A stretch of 64,000 nucleotides of DNA from Dyadobacter sp. UC 10 (GCF_008369915.1 NZ_VSRN01000001.1:6854536-6918535); one strand, 5' to 3'; positions 54,110-63,865 are shown, numbered from the stretch's first letter. Translations and numbers: made by a program. The notes: generated by a model from the sequence alone, not told the origin.

Positions 54110-54505
54110 TCATCCCCATTTTGGTTTGGGTTTCATGACTCTTTTAAATTGGAGGCTGGTGTTGCCGAAGTTGATGAGGAGGCCGATTTCCATTTTGTAT
54201 GCCTCCAGATAGTTAATCGCCTGGGCCAGATGCACGTCTTCCAGTTCTTTGACCGCTTTGAATTCGAGCATGATTGTGTTCTCAATAAAGAAGTCAACCC
54301 TCCTTTTGCCGATTGGAAATCCTTTGTAGCTCAACGGCATTTCCATTTCGCGTTGGTGCGCGATACCGTTCATATTGAGCTCGATAGATAAAGCGCGTTG
54401 ATACACCACCTCTTGAAAACCATTCCCAATATAGCGATGCACTTCCATTGCACAACCAATAATCCTGCCAGTCAAATCCGAATGTTTGTAAAGTTCGTTA
54501 ACCAT
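54110..54505 (-). CDS. GxxExxY family protein (PD-(D/E)XK-like)
   Basis: 131 residues. Contains the defining G-x-x-E-x-x-Y in GNGFQEVVYQ (~28-37), the strand GKRRVDFFIENTIMLEFKAV with a nuclease-like Asp ... Glu-x-Lys, and HLAQAINYLEAYKMEIGLLINFG. The family is related to PD-(D/E)XK nucleases, but no activity is established. It is common and scattered in Bacteroidota and Planctomycetes genomes. Here it lies between the terminator of purL and the 3' end of the lipoprotein gene, flanked by inverted copies of one repeat. Confidence 0.9.
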   Translation of the reverse strand: MVNELYKHSDLTGRIIGCAMEVHRYIGNGFQEVVYQRALSIELNMNGIAHQREMEMPLSYKGFPIGKRRVDFFIENTIMLEFKAVKELEDVHLAQAINYLEAYKMEIGLLINFGNTSLQFKRVMKPKPKWG

Positions 54506-54537
54506 AGTGTGTCAAATAGTAATTGCAACAAATCAAC

Positions 54538-54571
54538 AAAAAAATTGCCGCTAACCAAAAGTCAGCGGCAA
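54538..54571 (-). terminator. Intrinsic terminator of purL
   Basis: TTGCCGCT (54545-54552) / AGCGGCAA (54564-54571) stem followed on the minus strand by seven T (54538-54544). It lies about 40 bases past the purL stop, after two copies of the CTATGATTTTTTGAT repeat. Confidence 0.88.
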
Positions 54572-54576
54572 CATCA

Positions 54577-54619
54577 ATCAAAAAATCATAGTCCTCATAG
54601 CCCATCAAAAAATCATAGT
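54577..54619. repeat. Repeat at the purL 3' end, right copy
   Basis: ATCAAAAAATCATAGT occurs at 54577-54592 and again inside 54595-54619 (TCATAGCCCATC ... CATAGT). The second copy overlaps the purL stop codon. It is inverted relative to the left copy at 54023. Confidence 0.8.
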
Positions 54620-57600
54620 CCGACCTTCTGCACCCACTCCCGTGCATTCACAAATGCCTCTATCCAAGGACTCACCTCATCTTTTCTGCCCTCAGGGTAA
54701 TTCGCCCAATGCCATTGGAAAAGTGACCTTTCGATGTGCGGCATCATCACCAAATGACGGCCTGTTTCGTCACAGAGCATCGCGGTGTTAAAGCCGGAGC
54801 CATTTGGATTGGCAGGGTAAGTTTCATAGCCATATTTAGCAACAATACTGTAACGGTCTTCGGTATACGGGAAGTCAAAACGACCTTCACCGTGGGATAC
54901 CCAAACACCCAGCGTAGATCCTGCCAGTGACGACAGCATTACGGATTTGTTAGGTTGGATTGTCAGTGAGGTGAAGATACTTTCGTGCTTGCCGCTGGCG
55001 TTATGCAGCATTTTAGGCTTCACGTCGTGGCCCATATTGATCAGACCAAGCTCTACGAAAAGCTGGCATCCGTTGCAAACTCCGACCGATAGTGTATCCT
55101 CTCGTTTAAAGAAGTTTTCCAGTGCAATTCTTGCCTTGTCGTTATAAAGGAACGCGCCTGCCCAGCCTTTGGCTGAACCTAAAACATCCGAATTTGAAAA
55201 ACCGCCTACTGCGCCGATGAACTGAATATCCTCCAAAGTTTCGCGGCCGGAAATCAGGTCGGTCATGTGGACATCTTTCACATCAAAACCTGCCAGGTAC
55301 ATCGCATTGGCCAATTCGCGCTCTGAGTTGCTGCCTTTTTCACGCAATACCGCTGCTTTCGGACGAGGTTTGGATTCATCGATAACCGGCTTTTTGCCGT
55401 TAAACTGCGCTGGAAATTTGTAGCGTAGTACGTGGTGTTTATAGTTATCAAAACGCTCTTTCGCCAGTTTGGCGCCGCTTTGTTTGATATCCAGCAAATA
55501 AGAAGTTTTGAACCAGACATCCCGCAACTGATCAATATCGAAATCCCATTTACCGGAAGCGTCTTTAACAGTCAGTGTAGAAGCAAGATTGACATTTCCG
55601 ATTTTATGAAAAGCAATTCCATTCTCTTCCAACGCACTTTCTACACTTTCTTCCGCCTGGAAAACGACACCAATATTCTCCGCAAAAAGCTTTTCAATAA
55701 TATCCTGATCTCCCAAACCTGACAGATCAATGGAAGCGCCCAGGTCGCGATCGGCGAAACACATTTCAAGTAAAGTCGTGATCAATCCGCCGCTGCCGAT
55801 ATCGTGGCCCGCCTGAATTTTACCTTCCTTAATCAATTGCTGAATGGCATTGAAAGCATTCTTAAACTGATCAGCGCTCTGAATATCCGGCGCAGCGTCA
55901 CCGATTTTATTTAATATCTGAGCAAATGAAGAGCCCCCCAGTTTGTAAGTGTCGCCCGATAAGTTGATATAGTAAATCGAGCCGCCGGTTTTTTTCAAAA
56001 CAGGCTCCACAACGGCAGTAATATCGTCGCAATGTCCGGCTGCTGAAATGATCACGGTTCCCGGTGCGATTACCTCGGCATCCTTGTATTTCTGCTTCAT
56101 CGATAGCGAATCTTTTCCAGTGGGAATGTTGATTCCCAGACTGATCGCAAAATCCGAACACGCTTTCACGGCCTTGTATAAACGCGCATCCTCGCCTTCG
56201 TTTTTACAAGCCCACATCCAGTTGGCAGAAAGCGAAACGCTCGTCAGATTATCCTTCAATGGCGCCCAGACAATATTGGAAAGCGCTTCTGCAATCGCAT
56301 TGCGGCTACCCGCAGCCGGGTCGATCAGCGCAGAAAGTGGCGCGTGGCCGATCGAAGTCGCGATTCCATCCTTACCTTGAAAATCCAGCGCCATTACGCC
56401 CACATTGTTCAAAGGCAATTGCAGCGGACCGGCGCATTGCTGCTTGGCTACGTGGCCGCCCACACAACGGTCAACCTTATTCGTCAGCCAGTCTTTGCTC
56501 GCAACCGCTTCCAGTTGCAGCATTTGTTCCAGATATTCATGTAGCTTGCCGATTTCGTAAGTTACCGGCTCGTAATTTCTTTCAATGGATTTGTCGGCCA
56601 TGACCGTTTTCGGCGAGCTGCCAAACATATCTTCCATTTTCAGGTCCATCGGTTTCGCGCCCGTTTTGGCCGATTCAAATGTAAACCTGTGCGAGCCAGT
56701 CACCTCTCCTACCTGATACAAAGGCGCCCGCTCGCGGTCTGCGATGCGTTTCAGCGTTTCAAGATTCTCTTTGCTGATCACGAGTCCCATTCTTTCCTGG
56801 GATTCGTTACCAATGATTTCCTTGGCCGAAAGTGTAGGATCGCCGACTGGCAATTTGTCCAGATCTATATTTCCGCCTGTTTCCTCAACCAGCTCCGAAA
56901 GACAGTTCAAATGTCCGCCTGCGCCGTGGTCGTGGATTGAAACGATCGTGTTATTGTCGCTTTCCACCATGCCGCGCACTGCATTGGCGACGCGTTTCTG
57001 CATTTCAGGATTAGACCGCTGGATCGCATTTAACTCAATGCCCGAGCCGAATGCACCGGTATCGGCAGAAGAAACCGCCGCACCGCCCATTCCGATCCGG
57101 TAGTTTTCACCACCCATCACCACGATCTGGTCGCCCACTTCGGGAGTCGACTTTTTTGCCTGATCCGCTTTTCCATAACCAATACCACCCGCCTGCATGA
57201 TCACTTTATCGTAACCCAGTTTACGGCCTTGTTCTTCGTGTTCAAAAGTCAAAACGGAACCTGCGATCAGCGGCTGACCGAATTTGTTACCAAAATCGGT
57301 GGCTCCGTTAGAAGCTTTGATCAGGATATCCATTGGTGTCTGATACAACCATTGACGCTCTTCCACACCATTCTCCCACGGGCGGCCATCTTCCAGACGC
57401 GACAATGCGGTCATATAAACCGCCGTACCCGCCAAAGGAAGCGAACCTTGTCCGCCCGCCAGCCTGTCACGGATCTCACCACCCGAACCGGTCGCTGCGC
57501 CATTGAAAGGTTCAACCGTAGTCGGGAAATTATGCGTTTCCGCTTTCAGGGATATAACTGATTTATAATCTTTTATCTCGTAAAATTCAGGAACGTCGGG

Positions 57601-58278
57601 CCGCTTTGGAGCAAACTGCCTTACTACCGGACCTTCCAGAAATGCTACGTTATCTTTATATGCCGAAACGATTGAGTTCGGATTCGCTTCGGAAGTCTTG
57701 CGGATCAATTTGAACAAAGAAACCGGCTGTTCCTCCCCATCGATCACAAACACACCATTAAAAATCTTGTGTCGGCAATGCTCAGAATTGACCTGCGAGA
57801 AACCAAAAACTTCCGAATCCGTCAGTTTGCGATTGAGCTTTTCAGCCAGTTTGTTCAGGTAATCCACCTCCTCGTCACTTAGCGAAAGTCCTTCCAGCTT
57901 ATTGTAAGCGGCGATATCATCTACCTCTTTAATCGGCTCGGGCTGAATGTTGATGGTATAAAGCTCCTGGTTCAGCTCGCTGTATTTCTGCGAAAGCATA
58001 GGATCAAAAGCGGTGAAGCCTGCATCCACTTTCCTGAATTCCTCCATGCGGACAATACCCTGAATATCCATATTCTGGGTGATCTCCACCGCATTGGTAC
58101 TCCATGGTGTGATCATCGCCGCGCGGGGCCCAACAAAAAACTCCGTGATCGTTTGTTCATCCCGGAGTTCTGCGCCGCCAAAAAGCCAGCTTAATTTGGA
58201 AGTATCTGATTCTGTTAGCGTTCGCTCTATCTGGACCGCAAAAACAGTGTTCTGTTTGTCTGCAAAAAAGTAGATCAT
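54613..58278 (-). CDS. purL: Phosphoribosylformylglycinamidine synthase, single-chain
   Basis: 1221 residues; step four of purine synthesis, turning FGAR plus glutamine and ATP into FGAM; cytoplasmic. The large single-chain form has an N-terminal domain and linker (LSLSDEEVDYLNKLAEKLNR), two AIRS-like halves (FSQVNSEHCRHKIFN, ETHNFPTTVEPFNGAATGSG, SIHDHGAGGHLNCLSELVE, IPTGKDSLSMKQKYKD) and a C-terminal glutamine amidotransferase with Cys in VGVCNGCQLFVE and the His-Glu pair in MPHIERSLFQWHW. Complete; length is slightly under the ~1230-1290 of proteobacterial enzymes. Its last codon and stop lie in the repeat discussed at 54577. Confidence 0.97.
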   Translation of the reverse strand: MIYFFADKQNTVFAVQIERTLTESDTSKLSWLFGGAELRDEQTITEFFVGPRAAMITPWSTNAVEITQNMDIQGIVRMEEFRKVDAGFTAFDPMLSQKYSELNQELYTINIQPEPIKEVDDIAAYNKLEGLSLSDEEVDYLNKLAEKLNRKLTDSEVFGFSQVNSEHCRHKIFNGVFVIDGEEQPVSLFKLIRKTSEANPNSIVSAYKDNVAFLEGPVVRQFAPKRPDVPEFYEIKDYKSVISLKAETHNFPTTVEPFNGAATGSGGEIRDRLAGGQGSLPLAGTAVYMTALSRLEDGRPWENGVEERQWLYQTPMDILIKASNGATDFGNKFGQPLIAGSVLTFEHEEQGRKLGYDKVIMQAGGIGYGKADQAKKSTPEVGDQIVVMGGENYRIGMGGAAVSSADTGAFGSGIELNAIQRSNPEMQKRVANAVRGMVESDNNTIVSIHDHGAGGHLNCLSELVEETGGNIDLDKLPVGDPTLSAKEIIGNESQERMGLVISKENLETLKRIADRERAPLYQVGEVTGSHRFTFESAKTGAKPMDLKMEDMFGSSPKTVMADKSIERNYEPVTYEIGKLHEYLEQMLQLEAVASKDWLTNKVDRCVGGHVAKQQCAGPLQLPLNNVGVMALDFQGKDGIATSIGHAPLSALIDPAAGSRNAIAEALSNIVWAPLKDNLTSVSLSANWMWACKNEGEDARLYKAVKACSDFAISLGINIPTGKDSLSMKQKYKDAEVIAPGTVIISAAGHCDDITAVVEPVLKKTGGSIYYINLSGDTYKLGGSSFAQILNKIGDAAPDIQSADQFKNAFNAIQQLIKEGKIQAGHDIGSGGLITTLLEMCFADRDLGASIDLSGLGDQDIIEKLFAENIGVVFQAEESVESALEENGIAFHKIGNVNLASTLTVKDASGKWDFDIDQLRDVWFKTSYLLDIKQSGAKLAKERFDNYKHHVLRYKFPAQFNGKKPVIDESKPRPKAAVLREKGSNSERELANAMYLAGFDVKDVHMTDLISGRETLEDIQFIGAVGGFSNSDVLGSAKGWAGAFLYNDKARIALENFFKREDTLSVGVCNGCQLFVELGLINMGHDVKPKMLHNASGKHESIFTSLTIQPNKSVMLSSLAGSTLGVWVSHGEGRFDFPYTEDRYSIVAKYGYETYPANPNGSGFNTAMLCDETGRHLVMMPHIERSLFQWHWANYPEGRKDEVSPWIEAFVNAREWVQKVGL

Positions 58279-58403
58279 GGTATCGAATTATGGCGCAAAG
58301 GTAACGCTAATTTGGCTTTTTGGCTAGTGATAAGTGTGTTTTCTGTTTTGAAAATTGCCTATATTGGCATAATTGACAAGAAACTCAGCGCCGACCAGCT
58401 CCC

Positions 58404-59786
58404 ATGCAACCATCCATCGCCGTATTGCCATTTAACAACCTGAGCAACGATCCCGAAGAGGAATATTTCAGTGACGGGATCACCGAAGAAATCATCAATG
58501 TGCTGAGCCGCGTGCCCGGTTTGCAGGTAGCGGGGCGTACTTCTTCATTCACTTTCAAAGGTACCAGACAGGATTTGTCATCCATCGGCGAACAGCTGAA
58601 TGCAAACCATATTTTGAAAGGAAGCGTATCGGGTTCGGGTGACCAGTTGCTGATCCATGCGCAACTTGTAAATGCAGCAGACGGATCAGTGGTATGGTCG
58701 GAACAATACGACCGGGAGCTGGATGCTATTTTTGACATTCAGGATGAAATTGCGCTGGCTATTTTAAGTGCGGTTAAAGTGGAATTACTTGGCGAAGAGC
58801 CTGCGCTTACCTTTAAGCGATACACAAATAACAAGGATGCGTACCAGCTTTATCTGCGTGGGCGGTTTTATCACAACAAATTTGCGGGCAAAGATGAATA
58901 CAGTAAGGCGATAGGCTATTTCGAATCAGCAATTGACCTGGAACCCACCTATGCAATCGCTTATGCGGGAATAGCCTCGTGCTACCTGAACATGTGGTTT
59001 TACCGGCACATGCCCGCCGTAAAGGCCCTTCCTTTGATGGAAGACGCTACCAGACAGGCGCTGGCGTTGGATAGCGGGATCGCGGAAAGCTACATTGCGT
59101 TGGCCCGTATGCAAATGTTGTATGAGTGGGATTTTGGCAGTGCAGCGCATTCGTTTAAAAAAGCAACCGATCTCAACTGGAACACCGCCGAACTGCACGT
59201 GCAGTTTGCCCTTTACTGGGGATTGCTCGGCCACCCTGCGATGGCGGAAAAGGAAATCGCGACGGCACTTTCCCTGGAACCCTTCTCGCTGATCAATAAC
59301 TTTTACGCGGCTTATGTGTACTGGCTTTCGGGAAATTTTGAAAATGCAGTGGCGCAGGGCAGAAAACTGACTGCATTACAACCTGCCTTTTGGGGCGGGC
59401 ATATGATCATTGGTGCGAACCTGATTACATTAGGGGATTACCCGGCCGCACAGGAAGCGCTGGAAACTGCCTTGGAAATCAATTATAACGGAATTACCCT
59501 GAGTGCCTGCGGTGCATTGTTCGGTCTTTCGGGAGAGCATGAAAGTGCAAGGGATATATTGACACAAATGAATGCACTGAGCAAAACGCAGGTAGTATCA
59601 AACTACGACATGGGCATTGTGCATGCTACTTTAGGCGATGCCGATATTGCAGTAGAATACTTTCAAAACGCAATCAGTCAGCACGAGCCGCCGATGCTGT
59701 TTTTCAAATATATCGTAAGAGACTGGCTCACAGGGGAATTGCACGACAAACGGTATGATATGCTGGTGGAGTTGATTTTGCAATAG
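58404..59786 (+). CDS. TolB-like / TPR domain protein
   Basis: 460 residues, no signal peptide. An N-terminal FlgO/TolB-like domain (1-130; SIAVLPFNNLSNDPEEEYFS, GITEEIINVLSRVPGLQVAG, NADGSVVWSEQYDREL-like) is followed by about nine TPR units (~150-450). Such modules usually form the C-terminal half of larger regulators carrying an adenylate cyclase or LuxR/winged-helix DNA-binding domain. Here nothing precedes the module: an in-frame TGA lies 30 bases upstream, so the gene may be a truncated descendant. Divergent from purL with about 125 bases between. Confidence 0.83.
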   Translation: MQPSIAVLPFNNLSNDPEEEYFSDGITEEIINVLSRVPGLQVAGRTSSFTFKGTRQDLSSIGEQLNANHILKGSVSGSGDQLLIHAQLVNAADGSVVWSEQYDRELDAIFDIQDEIALAILSAVKVELLGEEPALTFKRYTNNKDAYQLYLRGRFYHNKFAGKDEYSKAIGYFESAIDLEPTYAIAYAGIASCYLNMWFYRHMPAVKALPLMEDATRQALALDSGIAESYIALARMQMLYEWDFGSAAHSFKKATDLNWNTAELHVQFALYWGLLGHPAMAEKEIATALSLEPFSLINNFYAAYVYWLSGNFENAVAQGRKLTALQPAFWGGHMIIGANLITLGDYPAAQEALETALEINYNGITLSACGALFGLSGEHESARDILTQMNALSKTQVVSNYDMGIVHATLGDADIAVEYFQNAISQHEPPMLFFKYIVRDWLTGELHDKRYDMLVELILQ

Positions 59787-59861
59787 TTACTTCTTGCTGC
59801 AAATGCGTCTGGAGTTTTTAAGTATGGACAAACCCTGAAATCAAAACCCAGACCCAGGGCA

Positions 59862-60335
59862 CTAATAAGCCAGCAACCTTCCGCAGGCAATCACCGCGAT
59901 CCAGACTGATATTGAGATCAATGCGGAAAGTTTTGAGGTACCGGAAAGCATTGTCTCCCGGCTGTCGCCTTTTGGTATTTTGTAAATAAACCGGTGAAAT
60001 ATCCACGCATTCAATGCCGCAACCAGGATCAATGCCAGCTTTAACCAGAATGTAAAATCAGTACCCAGCGCCTGCGCATTGGTGATGAAAAGCAACAGTC
60101 CGGACGGGATAATGAGGATTAACCCGCGCTGCGACCAGGGCAGTAAATGCTTTGCCAGCCCTGCCACCGGTAAGTTTTTCGAATATCCTAAAAGCCGGAG
60201 ATCAAAAAGGAAAGCGGCGCCGACGAGCATAACTATACCCAGTATATGAATGATTTCCAATACCGGGTATAGATACAAAGATTGCCGGATGCCGACAGCC
60301 CAGGACGATTTTTCAAGCCATTCCAGTAACTCCAC
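59862..60335 (-). CDS. DUF6644/DUF2214-like membrane protein
   Basis: 157 residues, four helices (~20-45, 60-85, 95-115, 130-155), with the family-like LYLYPVLEIIHILGIVMLVG and LRLLGYSKNLP. It starts with GTG at 60335, whose G is the last base of the preceding gene's TAG. DUF6152 and DUF6644 genes usually occur together, and here they are coupled; the pair may handle a periplasmic ligand or metal, but no function is established. Confidence 0.8.
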   Translation of the reverse strand: MELLEWLEKSSWAVGIRQSLYLYPVLEIIHILGIVMLVGAAFLFDLRLLGYSKNLPVAGLAKHLLPWSQRGLILIIPSGLLLFITNAQALGTDFTFWLKLALILVAALNAWIFHRFIYKIPKGDSRETMLSGTSKLSALISISVWIAVIACGRLLAY

Positions 60336-60688
60336 TAGCGCAGCTCGAATTTTTTGCCGTCCACAAAAATGCGTTCTGCCCGCATTTCGTTTTTCTCGGT
60401 TTTGTGCGGGTAGGCAACCAGTCTTACGTCAGTACCTTTGCTAATCATATCCCCTGTGAGCCCGCGATCGGTCATGCGGCTGGTGGGCGCAAGGAACACG
60501 GTAATCAAATCTTTTTTGTACTTGACTTTCGCCAGTACGTGCGGATTTTCGTAGATCGACTCTTCAATTTTAGTCTTGAAATCGGTCGGCTTGGTTTGAT
60601 CGTAATCGGCCCAGCCGTGGTGCAGGATTGTAAAAGATGCAAGCAGCAATACCGCCAATGCCAGTGCAGGAACTTTCAAATGCTTCAT
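60335..60688 (-). CDS. DUF6152 family secreted protein
   Basis: 117 residues, signal peptide MKHLKVPALALAVLLLASFT, then the family-like TILHHGWADYDQTKP and YENPHVLAKVKY, TDRGLTGDM, KTEKNEMRAERIF. Small periplasmic beta protein of unknown function. First gene of the pair with the DUF6644-like membrane protein (one-base overlap). Confidence 0.82.
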   Translation of the reverse strand: MKHLKVPALALAVLLLASFTILHHGWADYDQTKPTDFKTKIEESIYENPHVLAKVKYKKDLITVFLAPTSRMTDRGLTGDMISKGTDVRLVAYPHKTEKNEMRAERIFVDGKKFELR

Positions 60689-60810
60689 AACCTGTTGAGT
60701 TTAGTGTATTTAAAAGTAACAAAATTGACGATACTTTAAAACTGATATCTTTCAAAAACCTATACAATACGTTTTCCCTTATATTTACCCGTCAATCAAC
60801 TTTTGAAAAT

Positions 60811-61353
60811 TTGAAATATCTCGCATCGCTTCTGATCCTTTTTTCATTCGGTACATCGTTCGCACAAGATGGTTATCTTCCGTTAGACCAGGACAAAAAC
60901 ATCCATTATTCCGATTCCGGGCAACCCAATCTTTCCAAAGACGAATTATACAAAAAGGTGCAGGAATGGGTCGGTAAATCGTTTGGCAACTACCAGAATG
61001 CTGTCACATTTGAGGATCCCAATGCGGGGAAACTGCGGGTTACAAGCTACGTCCCGCTGATTCACGCGCAGTTTGCATACGTGCGTTTCGACCTGACGAT
61101 CACGGCTTCCGACAACAAATATGAAGCACACATCAACAATCTCGACGGAGTTTCGCCTATACACAGCCCCGTAAGGCTTACCGGAAAAGAGAATGAAGCC
61201 ATTGCGGCCCAGCAAGTATTGATCAATGCGGAAAACAGTAAAAAGAAGCGGGCCGAGCTGGAAGAAAATCTTAAGATCATCAAAGCAGATAACAATGGCA
61301 TCAATACTGCCATGTACAACCTGCTGGGCAGCCTGAAACAATTCACTAATTAA
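60811..61353 (+). CDS. Secreted DUF4468-like protein
   Basis: 180 residues. TTG start at 60811: the following MKYLASLLILFSFGTSFAQ is a clear signal peptide and no ATG lies in frame nearby. The mature part shows the DUF4468 pattern: LSKDELYKKVQEWVGKSFG, EDPNAGKLRVTSYVPLI and AYVRFDLTITASDNKYEAHI, with a charged helical tail (KKKRAELEENLKIIKADNNG). Function unknown. Its 3' end overlaps the convergent SGNH gene by eight bases. Confidence 0.82.
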   Translation: MKYLASLLILFSFGTSFAQDGYLPLDQDKNIHYSDSGQPNLSKDELYKKVQEWVGKSFGNYQNAVTFEDPNAGKLRVTSYVPLIHAQFAYVRFDLTITASDNKYEAHINNLDGVSPIHSPVRLTGKENEAIAAQQVLINAENSKKKRAELEENLKIIKADNNGINTAMYNLLGSLKQFTN

Positions 61354-62176
61354 GCCCTTTCCACTTGCTGATCAGCATATTGGCAATTATTTCGTAGCCT
61401 TTGTCCGACGGATGAAGCCCGTCGTAGGTCATATTGATTGCCTCCGCAGGGTATGGATATTCGTCTTTCTCCGGATCAAAGGGAATGCGGGTGTATTCTG
61501 GGTAGATGTATTGCTGGTATTGACCGTTTTCAGGATTTTTTAGCCTCTTGAAATTGACCATATTGTCCAGATTAATGCCGCTTTCATGGTAAAGATCGAC
61601 GACCTGAAATTGCTCTTCAAGGCCAATTTCAAGGATCGCGTTAGCTACTTGTTCGAGCATCTGGTCGCGTTTTGGCTTATAGGATCCGTAAGCATTGTTT
61701 TTCGGGTTGTTGATATAAACAAAATCCCCGCGCTGCATCGGCGTGATCAGAATAATTTGTGCCTTATTATTTAAATCTTTCAACTTATTGACAATCACCC
61801 GAAATGCGCCATAAACAGTTGACGCGCCGTTTTGATTTTTATAATCGTCAATAGTACCGATCGGTTTACCCTGCCACCAGTCGTTTGTTCCCAGAAAAAT
61901 GGTGTAAACGTCGGCTTTCACCAATCCGAGCGACTCAATCTTTTCGGCGATATTGATCGAAGTCCAGCCGTTGTGCCCCTGGTTCAAGTACTCGATATCC
62001 GGATACTTTTCTGTGATCAGGGTAAGATACCCTTTCGTAACACGGTCGCCGGTCTCGTCTTTGTGGTCATTCAGATAAGTAATCGAATCCCCGATTGCGA
62101 CCCAGGTAGTTTTTTGAGGGGCTGCGCCAAAACAAATGGCAACCAATAGCAGCAGCAGGCAAAGTTGTTTTCTCAT
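61346..62176 (-). CDS. SGNH/GDSL hydrolase, secreted
   Basis: 276 residues, signal peptide MRKQLCLLLLLVAICFGAA. All catalytic blocks are intact: WVAIGDSITYLND (Ser), GHNGWTS (Gly block), FLGTNDWWQGKP (Asn block), MTYDGLHPSDKGYEII (Asp and His). Probable esterase/lipase-type enzyme acting on acylated sugars or lipids outside the cytoplasm. This contrasts with the SGNH-like pair at 46935-49828, whose blocks are mutated. Next to the fructanase gene, but with its own divergent start. Confidence 0.9.
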   Translation of the reverse strand: MRKQLCLLLLLVAICFGAAPQKTTWVAIGDSITYLNDHKDETGDRVTKGYLTLITEKYPDIEYLNQGHNGWTSINIAEKIESLGLVKADVYTIFLGTNDWWQGKPIGTIDDYKNQNGASTVYGAFRVIVNKLKDLNNKAQIILITPMQRGDFVYINNPKNNAYGSYKPKRDQMLEQVANAILEIGLEEQFQVVDLYHESGINLDNMVNFKRLKNPENGQYQQYIYPEYTRIPFDPEKDEYPYPAEAINMTYDGLHPSDKGYEIIANMLISKWKGLN

Positions 62177-62344
62177 TTACAAACAATATTCATGACCGTT
62201 AACAGGAATACGATCAGCCGGCAATTCTACTGATTTGCTTTAAAATTTCAATAAGGTATTTCTCAGTATACGATCAATCAAAAATTCTTGTAAATAGCAG
62301 GTCCCGATGTCAATCCGGGCTTCCGTCACATTAAAACCGCAACT

Positions 62345-63865
62345 ATGAAAAAAGCGCTGCCCATCCTATTGTTGTTCGCTGCATTGCTGAGCAACAAATC
62401 TGCGTCCGGACAGGATATGAAGGAAAAGTACCGGCCACAATTCCATTTTTCTCCGAGATCCAACTGGATGAACGATCCAAACGGGATGGTTTACAGTAAC
62501 GGCACTTACCATCTTTTCTTCCAATACTATCCCGAAGATAAAGTTTGGGGGCCGATGCACTGGGGACACGCAACCAGTAAAGATCTCGTTTCCTGGACGG
62601 AGCAGGCCATCGCATTGTATCCGGATAGTCTTGGCTACATTTTTTCCGGCAGCGCAGTAGTCGACACTGAGAACACTTCCGGTTTCGGTAAAAATGGAAA
62701 GGCCCCGCTGATCGCGATTTTCACGCACCATAACCCGGTTCTGGAAAAGCAAAAAACCGGGAAGCATGAATACCAAAGCATTGCATACAGCCTGGATGAA
62801 GGCAAAACCTGGACCAAGTACAGCGGCAACCCTGTACTGCCCAATCCCGGTATCACCGATTTTCGCGATCCCAAAGTTAGCTGGTATGCGCCCCGGAAAA
62901 AATGGGTGATGACGCTGGCCACCAAAGACAGGATAACCTTTTATTCATCTCCAAACCTGAAAGAATGGACGCGTGAAAGTGAGTTTGGCGCTGATGCGGG
63001 TGCTCATGGCGGCGTATGGGAGTGCCCGGATCTGTTCCCCATTATGCATGAAGGCAAAGAGGTGTGGGTACTGATCGTCAACATCAATCCCGGCGGGCCC
63101 AATAAAGGTTCTGCGGGGCAGTACTTCACAGGCGATTTTGACGGGAAAAACTTTACGCCTTATTCAAAGGAAACCAAATGGCTGGATTTCGGGGCTGATA
63201 ATTATGCCGCTGTCACGTTTTCTAACACTGGTAACCGCCGCATTCTGATGGGCTGGATGAGCAATTGGCAATATGCCAATCAGGTACCCACACATCCATG
63301 GCGCAGTACCAATACGGTTGCGCGTGAGCTGGGCTTAAAGACGGTCGAAAAAGAAATTTATCTTACTTCCGTTCCGGTTAAAGAGCTGGCGGTTTTAAAT
63401 ACAACCAGCTTTTCACAGAAAAGCATTCAGGTGAAAGGTGAGACAAACCTGACCCCAAAGGCTAAAAATGCGACCGGCCTGTTCAGGCTTGATCTGAGTA
63501 TGGGCGTGCCGGCTGATTTTAGCATTGTCTTGTCAAATAAGGCCGGAAACGAGCTGGTTGTCGGTTACGATAAAGCAGCAAATCAGTATTTTATCGATCG
63601 CAGTAAATCAGGGAAAATTGATTTTGAAAAGGGATTTGGCCAAAAACACACGGCACCCCGCTTGTCGGTTGACCATTCAATGGATTTGACATTGATCGCC
63701 GACGCGGCGTCCGTCGAGCTTTTCGCTGACAAAGGCCTGACTGTCATGACGGACATCTTTTTCCCCGATTCGCCTATGACTGATCTGCATATCAAGTCGG
63801 TGTCAGGTATCAAGATCGAAAACCTGAAATACTCGGTCTTAAAATCCGCTCTTCCGGGCAAATGA
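62345..63865 (+). CDS. GH32 fructanase / levanase-like glycosidase, secreted
   Basis: 506 residues, signal peptide MKKALPILLLFAALLSNKSA. Hydrolyses beta-fructosidic bonds in levan, inulin or sucrose in the periplasm or outside the cell. Five-bladed propeller with nucleophile Asp44 (WMNDPNG), stabilising Asp175 (FRDPKV), acid/base Glu226 (ECPDLF), MHWGHATSKDLVSW, SGSAVVDTENTSG and RILMGWMSNWQYA. C-terminal beta-sandwich (~370-506; SVELFADKGLTVMTDIFFPD). Length and motifs are typical. The insertion-sequence end begins 58 bases after its stop. Confidence 0.95.
   Translation: MKKALPILLLFAALLSNKSASGQDMKEKYRPQFHFSPRSNWMNDPNGMVYSNGTYHLFFQYYPEDKVWGPMHWGHATSKDLVSWTEQAIALYPDSLGYIFSGSAVVDTENTSGFGKNGKAPLIAIFTHHNPVLEKQKTGKHEYQSIAYSLDEGKTWTKYSGNPVLPNPGITDFRDPKVSWYAPRKKWVMTLATKDRITFYSSPNLKEWTRESEFGADAGAHGGVWECPDLFPIMHEGKEVWVLIVNINPGGPNKGSAGQYFTGDFDGKNFTPYSKETKWLDFGADNYAAVTFSNTGNRRILMGWMSNWQYANQVPTHPWRSTNTVARELGLKTVEKEIYLTSVPVKELAVLNTTSFSQKSIQVKGETNLTPKAKNATGLFRLDLSMGVPADFSIVLSNKAGNELVVGYDKAANQYFIDRSKSGKIDFEKGFGQKHTAPRLSVDHSMDLTLIADAASVELFADKGLTVMTDIFFPDSPMTDLHIKSVSGIKIENLKYSVLKSALPGK

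Noticed and set aside
54398..54700. Plus-strand frame across the purL terminator and repeat
   Set aside because: It crosses a terminator and repeat, is Ser/Thr/His-rich low complexity, and lies antisense to GxxExxY and purL.
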